A DNA stretch of 64,000 bases from positions 16,878,001 to 16,942,000 of the forward strand of contig OX387201.1 in assembly GCA_947561715.1 (NCBI GenBank), written 5' to 3'. Position numbers and translations under genes: made by a program. The notes below the pieces were generated by a model. The model made no database searches. It saw only the letters and a program-made list of their open reading frames with translations, and was not told the DNA's origin. Positions 19,626-31,947 of the stretch are shown piece after piece; the first letter of the stretch is position 1, and each line of letters starts with the position of its first letter. This stretch comes from Ascidia mentula. Taxonomy: Eukaryota; Chordata; Ascidiacea; Phlebobranchia; Ascidiidae.

Positions 19626-22600
19626 TTACAAATCTAATGGTTCGGTAGATACACCGTCGGCCAAAACCTTACGTTTACAGTAAAAATGACCAATCCCACT
19701 GTGAGTTTGTTCATAGGTAAATATGCTTTGATTCAAAACTCGGAAACCTGTGTTTTTTCCCGATCCGCTCACACCGGTTTGTAGCACGTTGAGGTATTGC
19801 TGAAACGTAAGCGGATTTTGGAGCTTATTAATGCCTTTTGAGGTTTGTTTGTCGCCGTTTTCACCTTTACAAAAGTACGTTTTGGCTGAAAGGGCTACGA
19901 TACCGCTTCCCGCCCATTCAATTTTGAACAGACCAGGCGTGCGAAGATCGAAGCGTTCGCGTTGCACGCAACAGGGTCGTTGGTGAAAGTGGCGGTTGGC
20001 AACGCGGGTTTCGATAAATTCAGATCGGTGAATGTCACAACACGGCGAAGGGAACCAAGTGTGCAAGGTGGAATAAAATTCCCGTTTCAAACACGGTTTA
20101 ACCACCTAGTCCAGGGTACTTCCAGCCAAAGCGACGTAAAGCGAGTCGGTATCAGTGACTGTGAGTTCATAATTTCTACGGTCGACAAAGCGGTCGAGAA
20201 AGTCGTAGTAGAACTGTAACATTCGTAGTTTTGCGTACTGGTAAACACTGAAACCGATATGGATGGGTAGATTTTGGTAGATTCTTTTCTTCTTTAGTTT
20301 GACCTCGTACAAATCATCGTTCACTTTTTCCAGATGGCGGAATTTTGAACAATTGATCGAACTTTGTGCCCCTTTTTTTCGCATTGAAATAACGTTTCCA
20401 TATGTTTGTGCTTGTTGGTGAGCGTTTTCCCGTAAGAAGAGTTGCCTAGGTAACGGAAGAACACATGTAATCACAAAAAAAACCTAAAAAAAATTACACC
20501 TAGAAAAATAAAAAAAATTTTTTTAGCGGTGGGCAAAACTAACATCAACACATAACAAGAGTCATACCTAGCAGCTTAAACGTGTCCCCGATCAATTTTT
20601 TATCTGGTTGAACGTCCCCTGTTCGTCGCGCTGCCGTGACTGCGTCTACAAACGGCTTGAAACAGCGTTTCGATTCGTAGCAAATCACTTGATAAATGTG
20701 GATCACAACCAAACCGTGGGACAAATACCATCTCAACAAAGGCGTATAGCCAACAAAATCTTTTCGCCTTTAATACTTCCAATCAAACAGCGACGTTTGG
20801 TAGACATGATACCATGCTTTTCTGCAAAACCGCACATATATTCACCAATATCAGCACGAGAAACATCTATGTTCTTGAAAATAGGACAGAATTCGCTTGT
20901 ATTCTCGCTTCTCTGGAGGAACTGAAATGTCACACTCTACCAGTCCAAACAGGGCACCGGAACGCACAGCCTCTAGCACGTTCACAAAATTCCTGACCTT
21001 TGGTATGCGCAGTTTCTGAAACATGCGAGAAGCAACGAACTTGTGAACTGTCTTGTCACGCGACTGCAAAGCCTGCCACTCACACTCCCATGTATGAACC
21101 ACAGTGTAACCGAGACGTTGGAAATAAGCGGTAATTTCCGCTGTTTTTTCACGAGCTCTCATCGGTTTATTTTTATCTGCAAAGCAAAATCGCGGTTCAC
21201 AAACTCGACAGCCGTGATAGTAGCACCCGAAAAACTGATAGATTCTTTTTTCCGCGTGACAATACCCATCTACTGGAATATTCCGCTTGCCAATACGAGA
21301 TTCCCCGCCGTTGAAGTGATGTTGAATGAAAACCTTGTCCTTTTCTGAACAAAATTCCAACCATATACGAGCAAGGTGACCGTGTCTGGAAGAATGGGAG
21401 ACCGTAAAATGGTCTGAATCGCTCTCATAGGTGAGAACCGTGAAAAACGATGTCCCATGATGCTGGGACATAGCCCAAACATATAATCCGTTGCAGTCCC
21501 AACCAATAACACTTTGACAAAGACGAGCTTCAACCTCGTATTTCACTGAACGTATTGCGGTAAGTCCGCGTTCGTGGTAGCGATGGAAAATGATAGCTGG
21601 TCCGCCGACAATATTTTGACGGACCAGGTTAAAAATGTGTTTAAACTTTTCACCGAAAAGTGGAATTCCTATGTTTGGATCCATTGTTTTGAACAAATAG
21701 ATTAGAGTTACGCCGGGAACGGAAAGAGCCTGTTTAAACGGTTCTACTCCAAGCGTCTTGTAAAAATTGGAGAGTTTCGAAACTACCTCTACAAAAGGCA
21801 CCACGTCACGGTTGTTATACCAAATGAGATAATCTTTGAGTGATGTCATGCCTTCAGACCGCCAAGTTTCTAAACAGCTCTGATAACGCTCATCTGAAAT
21901 TGTAGATCGATGAAGAGAACTGTAGAAAGATTCTTGTGAAGGTAAACAAGTTTCATTTAATCTCTCAATATTTGTCATGTACTCGTAAGGAAAATCACCC
22001 TTCAGTTGCTTGCATTCAAACGCGCGCAACAACTTGTCGTATGAGCAGTTTGCCGCCACGTAATTCCGCAAGTCCAGAAATTCGAAACACCTTGTTTTTA
22101 TAGACAAATATTGATTGTTCCGTTTCACCACATTCAAAATCTTATCGGTTTTTAACAAAGCGGGAAACAAAAATCGCTTTATCAGTTGTAAGTCATATGA
22201 ACCGCCATTGAAAGAGATCACAGTGGTATTGGTTAGGTAAAGATTCAAGTCACTCTGCAGTTTGGACAACGGGTGCTCTTCACGATCACATTTTTCACGT
22301 TCACAACTGTCTCGAACAATTGTCTCCAACTGTCTGATGACGCCCGAAAAACGCTGAAGCAAGATCTTTGAGCTGGCGTTTCGAATTTCATGCAAGTAAC
22401 CAACAAAGCGTTCGACTAACTCCTGACTGCTTCCTTCCGACACCAAACACCGCGGTGCTTCATACCCCGGGACAGAAGAACAAAGCGACACACTCAAAGG
22501 TAAGTGTTCGGCTACATATCTGGTTTTGGGCGCCGCAGGGGGAAGACTCGCAGTAGAGAAATAACTTTCGAAATCAAAGCAAACGAAGAATGGGGACATG

Positions 22601-22914
22601 TTCATCGATAAATCAACCACGACCCCGGCGTCTGCAAGTCTTTCGGCCATGCTTTTCGGAGAAGAAAAATACCCAAACTTATAAATTTCTTTCGTTAGCA
22701 TAGTGCAGGTGGCTTGGTGCTGCGCACAGTTTACACGGTGTGTGAACGAAGCTAAGCAAACCCGACAGCAGTATGTTGAACAGTATCTGTTTAGGTCGTG
22801 GATCAAACTGAAGTGGGTTTGGAATAAGTTGAGGTTTAAAATTGGATCATGCTTCTCACTTAGACGGGCTACGCTTCGCCATTTGAGTTTACATTTCGAT
22901 TGTTCTCCTGGCAT
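19626..22914 (-). pseudogene. protein-primed family B DNA polymerase, multiply interrupted
   Basis: The main open part (22,914-20,851, 687 codons) carries a CxxC zinc-finger-like start, the exonuclease motif FDFES, exonuclease II SFNGGSYDLQLIK, and the palm motif DCNGLYVWAM. The rest of the enzyme follows in other frames: IFKNIDVSRADIGEYM and MSTKRRCLIGS in a frame ending near 20,736, then WYLSHGLVVIHIYQV and RCFKPFVDAV. A 122-bp insert follows at 20,446-20,567, then IYQNLPIHIGFSVYQYAKLR with the YxDTDS-type motif TDTDSLY. A TAG lies at 20,106-20,108. The C-terminal part, with FKIEWAGSGIVAL and ending DGVSTEPLDL, closes at 19,626. Another frame change lies near an A7-G4 run at about 20,375. 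Viral polymerases of this family replicate the linear genome from a terminal protein. The enzyme is certainly non-functional unless several breaks are sequence errors. Confidence 0.9.
20446..20567 (-). other. 122-bp intron-like insert in the polymerase gene
   Basis: The insert begins gtatga and ends ttacctag on the coding strand, is very AT-rich (poly-A and poly-T runs), contains stops in the polymerase frame, and splits the conserved Asn-x-x-Tyr-Gly palm motif between its Gly-Asn codons. Removing exactly GT to AG keeps the reading phase. It is therefore either a spliceosomal intron or an insertion that mimics one. Confidence 0.6.
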
Positions 22915-23963
22915 TAACTCAAAGACATTTATGTTGACTTGAAAAAAATTCTGGATAACTGTGCTTCATTCCAAAATTTCGTTTGACAATTAGAACAAAC
23001 AAACATACGCTGTGCGTTTTCCATTACACCCAAAACTGAACGCACCAGCACGTATTCCAACTTCCAAATTGAACGAAACACGTGGTGAAACTTTTTTTAT
23101 AGCCGAACTTTTTTCCGTTTACTTTCATACCCATGAAATGGTGCAATCACCTTCTTCTAACAGATTTCTCCCGCCAACTACAGCTCATGAACGGCTTCCC
23201 TAGCTAATGTGAAATCGGTTGTGAACAAAGCAAGAAATCAATCTAAATTCCCGGTAGTATGAATGATAAAACACTATTTTCCAACAATAACACATACGTG
23301 AATCTAAACAAGGAAGGGATTCAGAAGGCTATTGATAACGGGTTTCACCACTTCCCGCGAAACAGCTTGGGGATGATAACGCCATTGCTACATCGCCATA
23401 AATTCATCCAACTTCCAGTAGGTGGAATGACACAACCCTATTTTTCCCCCTAAAAGAAAAACATTCCTGTTCAACAGGGGAGAGGTAGTTGCGCGGGAAA
23501 AACACAGAACAGTTTTGAAAATGCCACACGCATGCTTTCAAAATTAATAAGCACGAAAACACTCAACAGCTTAGAAATTAACATACTCCTTTCAATTCCT
23601 TCCGCCACAAAGCCAGGGACAACCGCATATTCTTTCAAGAAAATATATTACGCCATCATGTGAAAGCGATCAAAAATTAACATGTTGCTTTCAATTCCTT
23701 CCGCCACAAAACCAGGAACAACCGCATATTCTTTCAAGAAAACATATTACACCATCATGTGAAAGCGATCACAACGATTGACCTAAAAAACATGTTACGA
23801 AACTTACCTGTTAAACACCGATGAAATCACACTGCATTAGAGAATTGAACACTCCCCACTGGTTAACATTTATTCTCACCTACACACAGTGGCGGAAAAA
23901 AAGCTCTAATTTTAATCTAATATCACACAAATTTATCTTTAATTCTCAAACCACATGCCTCTC
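22915..23963. other. right non-coding part of the Maverick
   Basis: No gene seen; only frames under 65 codons. It contains a direct repeat of about 96 bp (23,577-23,672 and 23,676-23,771) with the shared core ttcaattccttccgccaca. Confidence 0.5.
23577..23771 (+). repeat. two direct repeats of about 96 bp
   Basis: Two nearly identical copies 99 bp apart, differing at a handful of bases, inside the right subterminal region of the Maverick. Confidence 0.85.
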
Positions 23964-24105
23964 ACACACACACCCGACTTTCTCAGAACTCTTGCGAAAG
24001 CCCGAAAGCGTGAAGCCCGAAAGCTAAAAGGGCTCTATTTTAGCGGAGAAGCGGGCTCGGAGCTAAAGATCTGATAGGAGGAGGGGGACATTTTTCGAAA
24101 CCAAT
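23964..24105 (-). repeat. right terminal inverted repeat of the Maverick
   Basis: Reverse complement of 12,038-12,178, with a few substitutions such as gcgaaag for gcggaag and ctgatagga for ctgatcgga. It runs directly into the tandem repeats at 24,106. Confidence 0.9.
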
Positions 24106-26757
24106 ACAGGAGAGAAACATTTGAAACCTTTCCGGGCCGTAGGATTTTTTTATATTTTGCACAGAGCTTGTCTGGAGCATGCAGATGAACGCGGTATAAG
24201 TTAAAATCCCAACAGTTTTCAAGTTTCCCAGCGAAATGAACTTAACAACAGGTCACCGGCTATCACGACATAGAGCCCTTTTCGCACGTATAAGCTGGCC
24301 ACAAAGCCTCTCGTACAGGCGAACATTTGAAACCTTCCTGGACCGTAGGATTTTTTTTAGTTTTGCGCAGAGCTTGCCTGGAGCATGCAGATGAACGCGG
24401 TATAAGTTAAAATCCCAACAGTTTTCAAGTTTCCCAGCGAAATGAACTTAACTGCAGGTCACCCGCTGTGACGACATAGAGCCCTTCACGCGCGTATAGG
24501 CTGGCCACAAGGCCTCTCATACAGGCGAACATTTGAAACCTTTCCGGGCCGTAGGATTTTTTTATATTTTGCACAGGGCTTGCCTGGAACATGTAGATGA
24601 ACGCGGTATAAGTTAAAATCCCAATAGTTTTCAAGTTTCCCAGCGAAATGAACTTAACTACAGGTCACCGGCTATGACGTCATTGAGCCCTTCAGGCTGG
24701 CGACAAGGCCTCTCATACAGGCGAACATTTGAAACCTTTCCGGGCCGTAGGATTTTTTTTAATTTTGCGCAGAGCTTGCCTGGAGCATGCAGATGAACGC
24801 GGTATAAGTTAAAATCCCAACAGTTTTCAAGTTTCCCAGCGAAATGAACTTAACTGCAGGTCACCCGCTGTGACGACATAGAGCCCTTCACGCGCGTATA
24901 GGCTGGCCACAAGGCCTCTCTTACAGGCGAACATTTGAAACCTTTCCGGGCCGTAGAATTTTTTTTAATTTTGCGCAGAGCTTGCCTGGAGCATGCAGAT
25001 GAACGCGGTCCTTTACCCTCGTATACGCTAGTGACATGGCTAAAACATAACTTGCTCATTCAGGCGTTAACGAAGGTTATCGGTATGTTCCAAGTATTCG
25101 AAAATAAACATGACTTCATGGACATTGCCTCTCTTTGCTTTAGTGGTGATGGATACGATTTGTTTTAGTAAGTGCCGGTATTGGTATAAAGCCACTACAC
25201 CACGTCAAGGTTCCGGCAATCGTAGTGGTTTTATTTTGCAGATAAAACAACATTTGGACCCAAGTGTATCCAAATGAAGAAAATAACTGATTTGAATCAA
25301 AGCAATATAATTACTCTAAAATATCGTTACGGCAAACACAAATATAATTAAAAAAAATATGTGAATGGATTCCTTAATTAACGTATGGTGGGCGGGGTCT
25401 CTGTAGCGGGAAAATTAAAACCTTGTCTATACAGTGTCGACCCGGGTAACATTGCTTATTGCCCAGTATACTTAGATTAACCAATAAATCAAAATAACAA
25501 AAAAAAAAATCTACTTTGCATTTTTAAAGATAAAGCGATGGTTTAGAACCGACCCTTCTACATGTTTCCTCGTAGGCACTGTTACCCACACTCATAAAAT
25601 AACCAATTAATGCCTCAAAGTACAAAATGTTATAAAAAAAAAATTAAAATTCAGTGTCTCATCTTTCGACATCTTACTGATCATGCTTCCTTGCACAATC
25701 AAATCTGGTTTCAAATCTCGGCCGCAAAACGATTCCCGGAAAACCTGACTACCAACAAGTCGTTGTCGCACGAGACGACGACAAAACGAGTATTCAACGA
25801 ATCGCATTATATTGTTCATTTCATCTTGGGAGATTTTAAGGTGTGAAAAGTGTTTATTGTAGTTAATCAACACATTTTTTTTCCGTGGTAATATAAACAT
25901 AGGCGGTAACATTCCGGTACATATTTTCCTTGCTCAAAAGATTTTCACAAAATCCCATTAATTTGTTTATCAACGAAGTCATATGATTGTTTTATTGCGG
26001 GGGTCAATCTCGTAACATCCGAAATTACAATACTTCTTCCATCATTTTAACTTATACCGCGTTCATCTGCATGCTCCAGGCAAGCTCTGTGCAAAATTTA
26101 AAAAAATCCTACGGCCCGGAAAGGATTCAAATGTTCGCCTGTACGATAGGCCTTGTCGCCAACCTGTACGCGCGTAAAGGGCTCAATGACGTCACAGACG
26201 GTGACCTGTAGTTAAGTTCATTTCGCTGGGAAACTTGAAAACTGTTGGGATTTTAACTTATACCGCGTTCATCTGCATGCTTCAGGCAAGCTCTGTGCAA
26301 AACTCAAAAAAATCCTACGGCCCGGAAAGGTTTCAAATGTTCGCCTGTACAAGAGGCCTTGTGGCCAGCCTATACGCGCGTTAAAGGCCCTATGACGTCA
26401 TAGCCGGTGACCTGCAGTTAAGTTCATTTCGCTGGGAAACTTGAAAACTGTTGGGATTTTAACTTATACCGCGTTCATCTGCATGCTTCAGGCAAGCTCT
26501 GTGCAAAATTTAAAAAATCCTACGGCCCGGAAAGGTTTCAAATGTTCGCCTGTACGATAGGCCTTGTGGCCAGCCTATACGCGCGTTAAGAGATCTATGA
26601 CGTCATACCCGGTGACCTGCAGTTAAGTTCATTTCGCTGGGAAACTTGAAAACTGTTGGGATTTTAACTTATACCGCGTTCATCTGCATGCTCCAGGCAA
26701 GCTCTGTGCAAAATTAAAAAAAATCCTACGGCCCGGAAAGGTTTCAAATGTTTGCCT
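24106..26757. mobile_element. foldback-like structure with tandem-repeat arms
   Basis: Left arm, about 24,106-25,018: four to five minus-orientation copies of a roughly 205-bp unit with the core gcagatgaacgcggtataag and the landmark tttccgggccgtagga. Centre, 25,019-26,043: unique. Right arm, about 26,044-26,757: three and a half copies of the same unit in plus orientation. The two arms could form a long hairpin, as in Foldback-type DNA transposons. Many units contain the palindrome tgacgtca or a close variant. No transposase is seen, and no target duplication could be defined because the left end abuts the Maverick. Confidence 0.6.
25019..26043. other. centre of the foldback-like structure, no gene seen
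   Basis: AT-rich, with an imperfect inverted repeat around ccactacaccacgtcaa near 25,190-25,230. The frames at 25,607-25,912 on both strands overlap each other and show no family motif. Confidence 0.4.
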
Positions 26758-28905
26758 ATATCAAGCGACTTCTCCACTTTATGCTTTGTGTAAGTTCGCA
26801 TCCAAATTAACAAGTATTGCTGCCTCAGTATATACATTTTGTGAAAACAAAATAGTGTGAATTGTTGCCAAAGTTACATTGATGTTTTTGAATGGTAATT
26901 ATGCTCTAATTTGTGCATATACTTGTGTTTTGTTTTTGGTAAGTCCGTTGAAGTTGTGTTCAGTCATGCGTGAAAAATATTTCGTTGATATAAAAAAAAA
27001 TTTCGCCGAAATGACAGCAGTCAAATATCATGCATGTGGGCGTAGATTTTATTGAAGTAGATACCAACGATTTTTGGTCAGATATGTTTTGTTAGGATTT
27101 TATGGAAATTTTTGTCAATGAAACAAATTTGATGGCACGGCTCATTAGGTGATTTTATTCTAATTTTGATGATGAGCAGAGCTTAGTTGAGCAGTTTGTA
27201 TGTTAGATCAAATACATATAGTTAGTCAGTTGGGTAATTGTCAGACAGTTAAAGTTATGGGGTAATTAGTGGACGCTACCAAAGGAAAAAACCTATGGTT
27301 CCCTCAAACTTTATCTGGTGCATGTGGTAAGTTGGAAGCCTGCAGTAGTTAAAAATGCCATGTTTTGTTTCTTCTGTTAAACACTGATAAAAAATAGAAT
27401 TTTTTGTGAGGGGGATTCATTTTACGTAAACTTTTACAAACTTAGTGCATATGGTAATTTGTTAAAGTTTAGCAGTGTTTTAATGATTTGAAATTTCATT
27501 TAGGACACACTGGCAGGTCAAGCCCTAAAATTTCCAATGAAGGTTAAACTCAAACCTCTACCTAGTATGTCCTCTTAGAAAAATGCATCTAATATTTACC
27601 CCATGCACATTTTTACATTTAGGGGTAATTATTAGACACTGACACTCTGTATTAATATCATAGTACCAACTGTTTTGAGTGGTTACAACCAGAATTAATG
27701 CAATAGAGGGATGTGGGATGTGGGTAAATCAAAATAACAAGTTTGGATGATTCAAATTCTAAGCTATTCAAATCCAAATTCTTATTTAAGATTGAATAAT
27801 AGGATTTAGTTTTATAACTTTTCCTTAAATTTAATCACATTAATTGTTCACATATTTCCTGTGTATAAATATGGCTTCAATGCCATGTAACAATATTAAG
27901 AGATTATTACACATGCAGACCTTCGAACACAGTCAATTATTCTATTATGCAACCAGCAAAAACAGAATATTATGCAGTATTTTGGATTCGAATAAACTAT
28001 GGACAGTAAAAAACTTAAATTATCTGCCAACATAGTTGCAAGTGACTGATACTTTCATTTTTAAAGGGATGTATAAGGTTTTACTCAACACAAAGCAAAA
28101 CGAAATAATTCTAGATGTAATGTCAAAATTTGCAACGTTGGTGAAAAACGTCCGATAATTACCCCATTTGACTATAGTGTTTTACTTGTTTGAGTATTAC
28201 TCAAATGATTATGCCATTGTTGATTCAGCATATGAGTCCATAACTGAAACCTCGACATTTTCTAAATCACACCTATTCATGGTTGGAGTCAATTGATTGG
28301 GCTTTCACATTGGGCTGAGTAGAATACAACTTGGTGGAAAATACTAGCATAAAATTTTACCAATTCTGTATATGGTTGTTTTCACTAGATGGTTGTTTTG
28401 CTAATGGATGCTTTGGCAATTGGATTAACACTTAACTTTTCTTGGGTTCTTTTGTTTACTTGTGGTAAATCCAAGTTTCATATATGCTTTTTTGAATGCT
28501 ATGCATGACTGCACATGACAAAGAAAAACAAATTAATGCAAATAAACAAACATAATAATTATAATATATAGTACCAGTAAAGGTTGTATAAGTTTTTGTT
28601 CGATTTTCAAGGTCATTTTACTATTTTAAAACTGCAGAAATTACTTTTTTTTTCATTGAAATTTTTCCCTTTAATGGACCAGTGTGACAAATTTGTCATG
28701 TTTCAAAAACCCGAACTCCCCACCCCAAATTACAAATATTTCTTACGCAGGTATATAAGTCTCTCATTGCCACACCAAATTATTTTTTTCTTTAAATTTA
28801 ATAATTCTGTCCATAGATGGTTAAGAACATCTGTTTGTAAAATGCTCATGATCAAAACTCACAACCATTATTCAGAAGTGTTGTTTAGTCGTATTTTTAT
28901 CTAAT
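26758..28905 (+). repeat. shared non-coding block R, copy 1
   Basis: From about 27,030 (tcatgcatgtgggcgtagat) onward this AT-rich block recurs before other zinc-finger genes at about 33,038, 39,683 and 49,663. It has no supported coding frame. At 28,866-28,880 it preserves the uninterrupted version of a site that in copy 2 carries an 837-bp insertion. It is probably the upstream region of the duplicated zinc-finger unit. Confidence 0.7.
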
Positions 28906-29228
28906 GATTGCAACCGTCAGTTTGTCACCTCGTGCATTTGTTAGATTTAAACCCCCTGCTTGGAAGTTGGCACGTTTTGTGTTCTCGTCATTTCACTTTC
29001 TGTGTGTTTTATAATCGCCGAACTGCACTATCCACTGCAGATAAAAACCACTCCGTAAAACTTTTAATCGCAACTCCAAAACTTCTTTCTCTTCCTTTGG
29101 CACTTTAACCTTTAAATATTGATACATCTTTCAACTTCTTTACACGCAGAACTTTTTACGTACTCGGATACACTCCTACGTATAATATCAGATATACGAA
29201 TATGTAATTACAGAATTAGTAACGTTAT

Positions 29229-30419
29229 TTGTCGAGATATTTGGTGTATTTTGACAAAGGCCACATGAAACATGGCAAGGAAACTGCATATACTCATAAC
29301 TTACTTTTACAAACCTTTTTGTGGATTTTGTGGCGTATTATGTCGATTCAAATTGTTTCCAGACAAGCGAAAATATTTTTTTTGCTTTGTAGTCAGCAAA
29401 AGTATAGGACTGATTTACATTTACACTGTAACTTAGAATTGTGTGATCATTGCTACTATAGGCAAGAAGTTCAAGCAGAAAATACAAAACAAACAGAAAT
29501 GAAACACTTTTACTGCAAGATTTGTGAAAAGTCGTTTCAAACCAAAGATTTACTGGAAAAGCATGACTTCATTCACACAGTGGAGAATCTATTTCTCCGT
29601 GAAAAACATCAAAGAGCATCCATCAACATCCACAAACGAATTTCTACTGGAGAAAAACCCTATAAATGCACGTTTTGTTCGAAAATGTTCAGCCAGAGTG
29701 GAAATTTAAGCAGACACATTCGGACTCATACTGGAGAGAAACCTTTCAAATGCACATTTTGTTCAAAAGCGTTCAACCAAAAAGCACATCTAAGTTCACA
29801 CATTCGGACTCATACTGGAGAGGAACCTTTCAAATGCAATTTTTGTTCGAAAGGTTTCAACCAAAGAGCACATCTAAGTTCGCACATTCGTACTCATACT
29901 GGAGAGAAACCTTTTAGGTGCGAATATTGCGAAAAGTGTTTCATAGCCAAATCGACACTCAAAGCCCACAAACTAACTCACACTGGGGTGAAACCTTTCA
30001 GATGCGATTTTTGCGAAAAGTCTTTTAAAACTGCATCGGAAGTCAAAAAACACAAACTAACTCATACGGGAGAAAAACCTTTTCAATGCACATTTTGTTC
30101 GAAAGCATTCAACCAGAAAGGACATTTGAGTGCACACATTCAAACCCACACTGGAGTGATTCCTTTCAAATGCACATTTTGTTCGCGAAGGTTTAACACG
30201 AAAGGAACTCTAAGCAGTCACATTCGGACACATACTGGAGAGAAACCTTACAAGTGCATGTTTTGTTCCAAGGTGTTTGGTCAGAAAGGAAATCTAAGCA
30301 GACACATAAGGAATCATACTGGAGAGAAACCTTGCAGATGTGATTATTGCGAAAAGTGTTTTACAGCCAAATCGACACTCAAGCGCCACATACTAACTCA
30401 TACTGGAGTGAAACCTTAG
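29229..30419 (+). CDS. C2H2 zinc-finger protein ZNF-1, truncated by a stop
   Basis: Ten C2H2 fingers joined by HTGEKP-type linkers, in the frame 29,229-30,419. The conserved part begins at Met 29,499 (MKHFYCKICEKSF). A ctactatag splice-acceptor-like site just before it, shared by the other copies, suggests the region upstream of about 29,460 is intron or 5' untranslated. Fingers alternate between CTFCSK and C-x-x-CEKCF types. Such proteins are sequence-specific DNA-binding factors in the nucleus. The frame stops at TAG 30,417-30,419 in a linker where the paralogs have Tyr or Phe. Two more finger units follow in the same frame to about 30,595, the second with a finger Cys changed to Ser. The tail is therefore decaying. 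The remaining array could still bind DNA. Confidence 0.85.
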   Translation: MSRYLVYFDKGHMKHGKETAYTHNLLLQTFLWILWRIMSIQIVSRQAKIFFLLCSQQKYRTDLHLHCNLELCDHCYYRQEVQAENTKQTEMKHFYCKICEKSFQTKDLLEKHDFIHTVENLFLREKHQRASINIHKRISTGEKPYKCTFCSKMFSQSGNLSRHIRTHTGEKPFKCTFCSKAFNQKAHLSSHIRTHTGEEPFKCNFCSKGFNQRAHLSSHIRTHTGEKPFRCEYCEKCFIAKSTLKAHKLTHTGVKPFRCDFCEKSFKTASEVKKHKLTHTGEKPFQCTFCSKAFNQKGHLSAHIQTHTGVIPFKCTFCSRRFNTKGTLSSHIRTHTGEKPYKCMFCSKVFGQKGNLSRHIRNHTGEKPCRCDYCEKCFTAKSTLKRHILTHTGVKP

Positions 30420-30595
30420 AAATGCATGTTTTGTTCCAAGGTGTTTGGTCAGAAAGGAAATCTAAGCAAACATATTCGGACTCATACTGGAGTGAAACCT
30501 TTCAGATGCGATTTTAGCGAAAAGTGCTTCACAACCGCATCAAAAGTCAAAAAACACAAACGAACTCATACCGGAGAGAAACCTTTTAATTGAAT
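30420..30595 (+). pseudogene. decayed C-terminal fingers of ZNF-1
   Basis: In-frame continuation after the TAG with [18 protein letters not shown] and then RCDFSEKCF, where Ser replaces a zinc-binding Cys. It ends at a TGA near 30,595, and further finger-like scraps run to about 30,780. Confidence 0.75.
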
Positions 30596-31673
30596 ATCTT
30601 GATCAGAGGTGTTTAGCCTCAAAGAAAATCTAACAAAGCACACTCGAACTCACACGGGGAAAAGTGTTTCGCATCCACCTCCCATGTTTCACAGACTAAC
30701 GCATACCGGAGAGAAACCTTATCAATGTGTTTAGCATAGAAATCAAAAAACATATATTCTAACTCACACCGATGTTTAACCTGTGTAATGTTTTGCTAAA
30801 AAATGTTCAATAAAAAAGGTCAAAATGTTCAAAGAATCTTAAGCAGACACGTTTGATATTGGAGTGTGCCTTCAGACCCACCTATTACTGATATCGGTAG
30901 TTTACTGTGTCGTGTTGGTCCTGTGGTAACCGCAAATTTTCGACGCACGCACGCATGATCTCCAAACAAGGTATTTGGAGTTTCGGGGTCACCAATAATT
31001 GGTTGATCGGCTATTTAAACCATTTAGCAAGTTGTGCAGTGTAGCAAGAGTAAGCAACACAAAACACACGTTTAAGTAACGGCGACACAAGAAGAAGGCA
31101 GTGCACACTTCAATGCGCAGGCGAACAGTGCGGTCGCCATAAGCCTATAAACAAGTGTGCAAAAAACAACTATTTGTTTCGAGATTAAAGTTTGTACTGT
31201 AACATCACCGTAATTACCCGGACGACACATCACAACACCGTATGCAGCGTTGGGTTATACAGTTAAACGATTTATATTCATACAATTTTAGTTGATTGTT
31301 TCCGTATTTTGTATCAAGTCAAAGCATCCATGCCCTCGCTTTATTGCCACCCGCAGTTGTTTGTTTTGATACTGCAACGAATTTTTTGCTCACCACATTG
31401 GTTTAATAATATTAATTTTTTGCGTCATCATCAAATAGAAAATCGCACGCATTATCCATTCAAAGACTGGGTCTTGACAAAGAAGATCAAATTGCGAAAA
31501 TATTTTTGTTATTTACATGCGTTTAATTTGACAGCATTGACAATGTGAAAATTACAGAACTGATTTCCAAATTTACAACCGATAGTTTGCAAAATCGAAC
31601 CAAGTTTTTATCGACATGTTCAATCACACAAATTTTCTCACAAACAAAGACTTATGCACTCGACAAATATTCT

Positions 31674-31947
31674 CTAATTGTATCCATTTTTGCGAAAAAA
31701 ATGACACCTGGCAACGACATCATTGGAGTAATCATTATGGTTTGTTCCTTTATCCAGTTTATCCCAGGGTCGAACGTTGCAAATGCCAAAGTTGTAAGCA
31801 GCAATTCCGCCTTGCAGTTGCTGATCAAGACTCCAGGTGGGGAATTTTACCTGGACTTGAACAATAAAGTTGATCAGGATGTGTGCCTTGGAGTACGTGG
31901 GTCAGAGAATTCCAATCTCCTTTCAACTAGTTATATCGTTTGTCAAT
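31674..31947 (-). pseudogene. lysozyme g copy a, last exon
   Basis: The exon reads IDKRY then a [19 protein letters not shown], then loses two bases relative to copy c, so the rest ([20 protein letters not shown]-like, NVRSWDK-like, [12 protein letters not shown]-like) is out of frame. Its catalytic exon lies 6.4 kb away at 38,322 because a zinc-finger block occupies the intervening intron. It is a dead copy of the goose-type lysozyme gene. Confidence 0.8.

Larger units (their letters stand above)
12038..24105. mobile_element. Maverick/Polinton (adintovirus-type endogenous element), decayed
   Basis: A 12-kb unit bounded by terminal inverted repeats carries the Maverick core gene set: rve integrase, protein-primed PolB, adenain-like protease, packaging ATPase, double jelly-roll capsid and penton-like protein. 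It also has the pX-like and pVI-like small basic proteins typical of the animal adintovirus branch. Nine genes read rightward from 12,292 to 18,406 with tight spacing or overlaps; two read leftward from 22,914 to 18,591. At least five genes are interrupted, so the copy cannot be autonomous. I could not identify a target-site duplication. The right end meets a tandem-repeat foldback structure, so one of the two may have inserted beside or into the other. Confidence 0.93.

Noticed and set aside
24106-26757. Regular repeats suggesting a CRISPR array
   Set aside because: Units are about 205 bp, contiguous and without short unique spacers, and the DNA is clearly animal.
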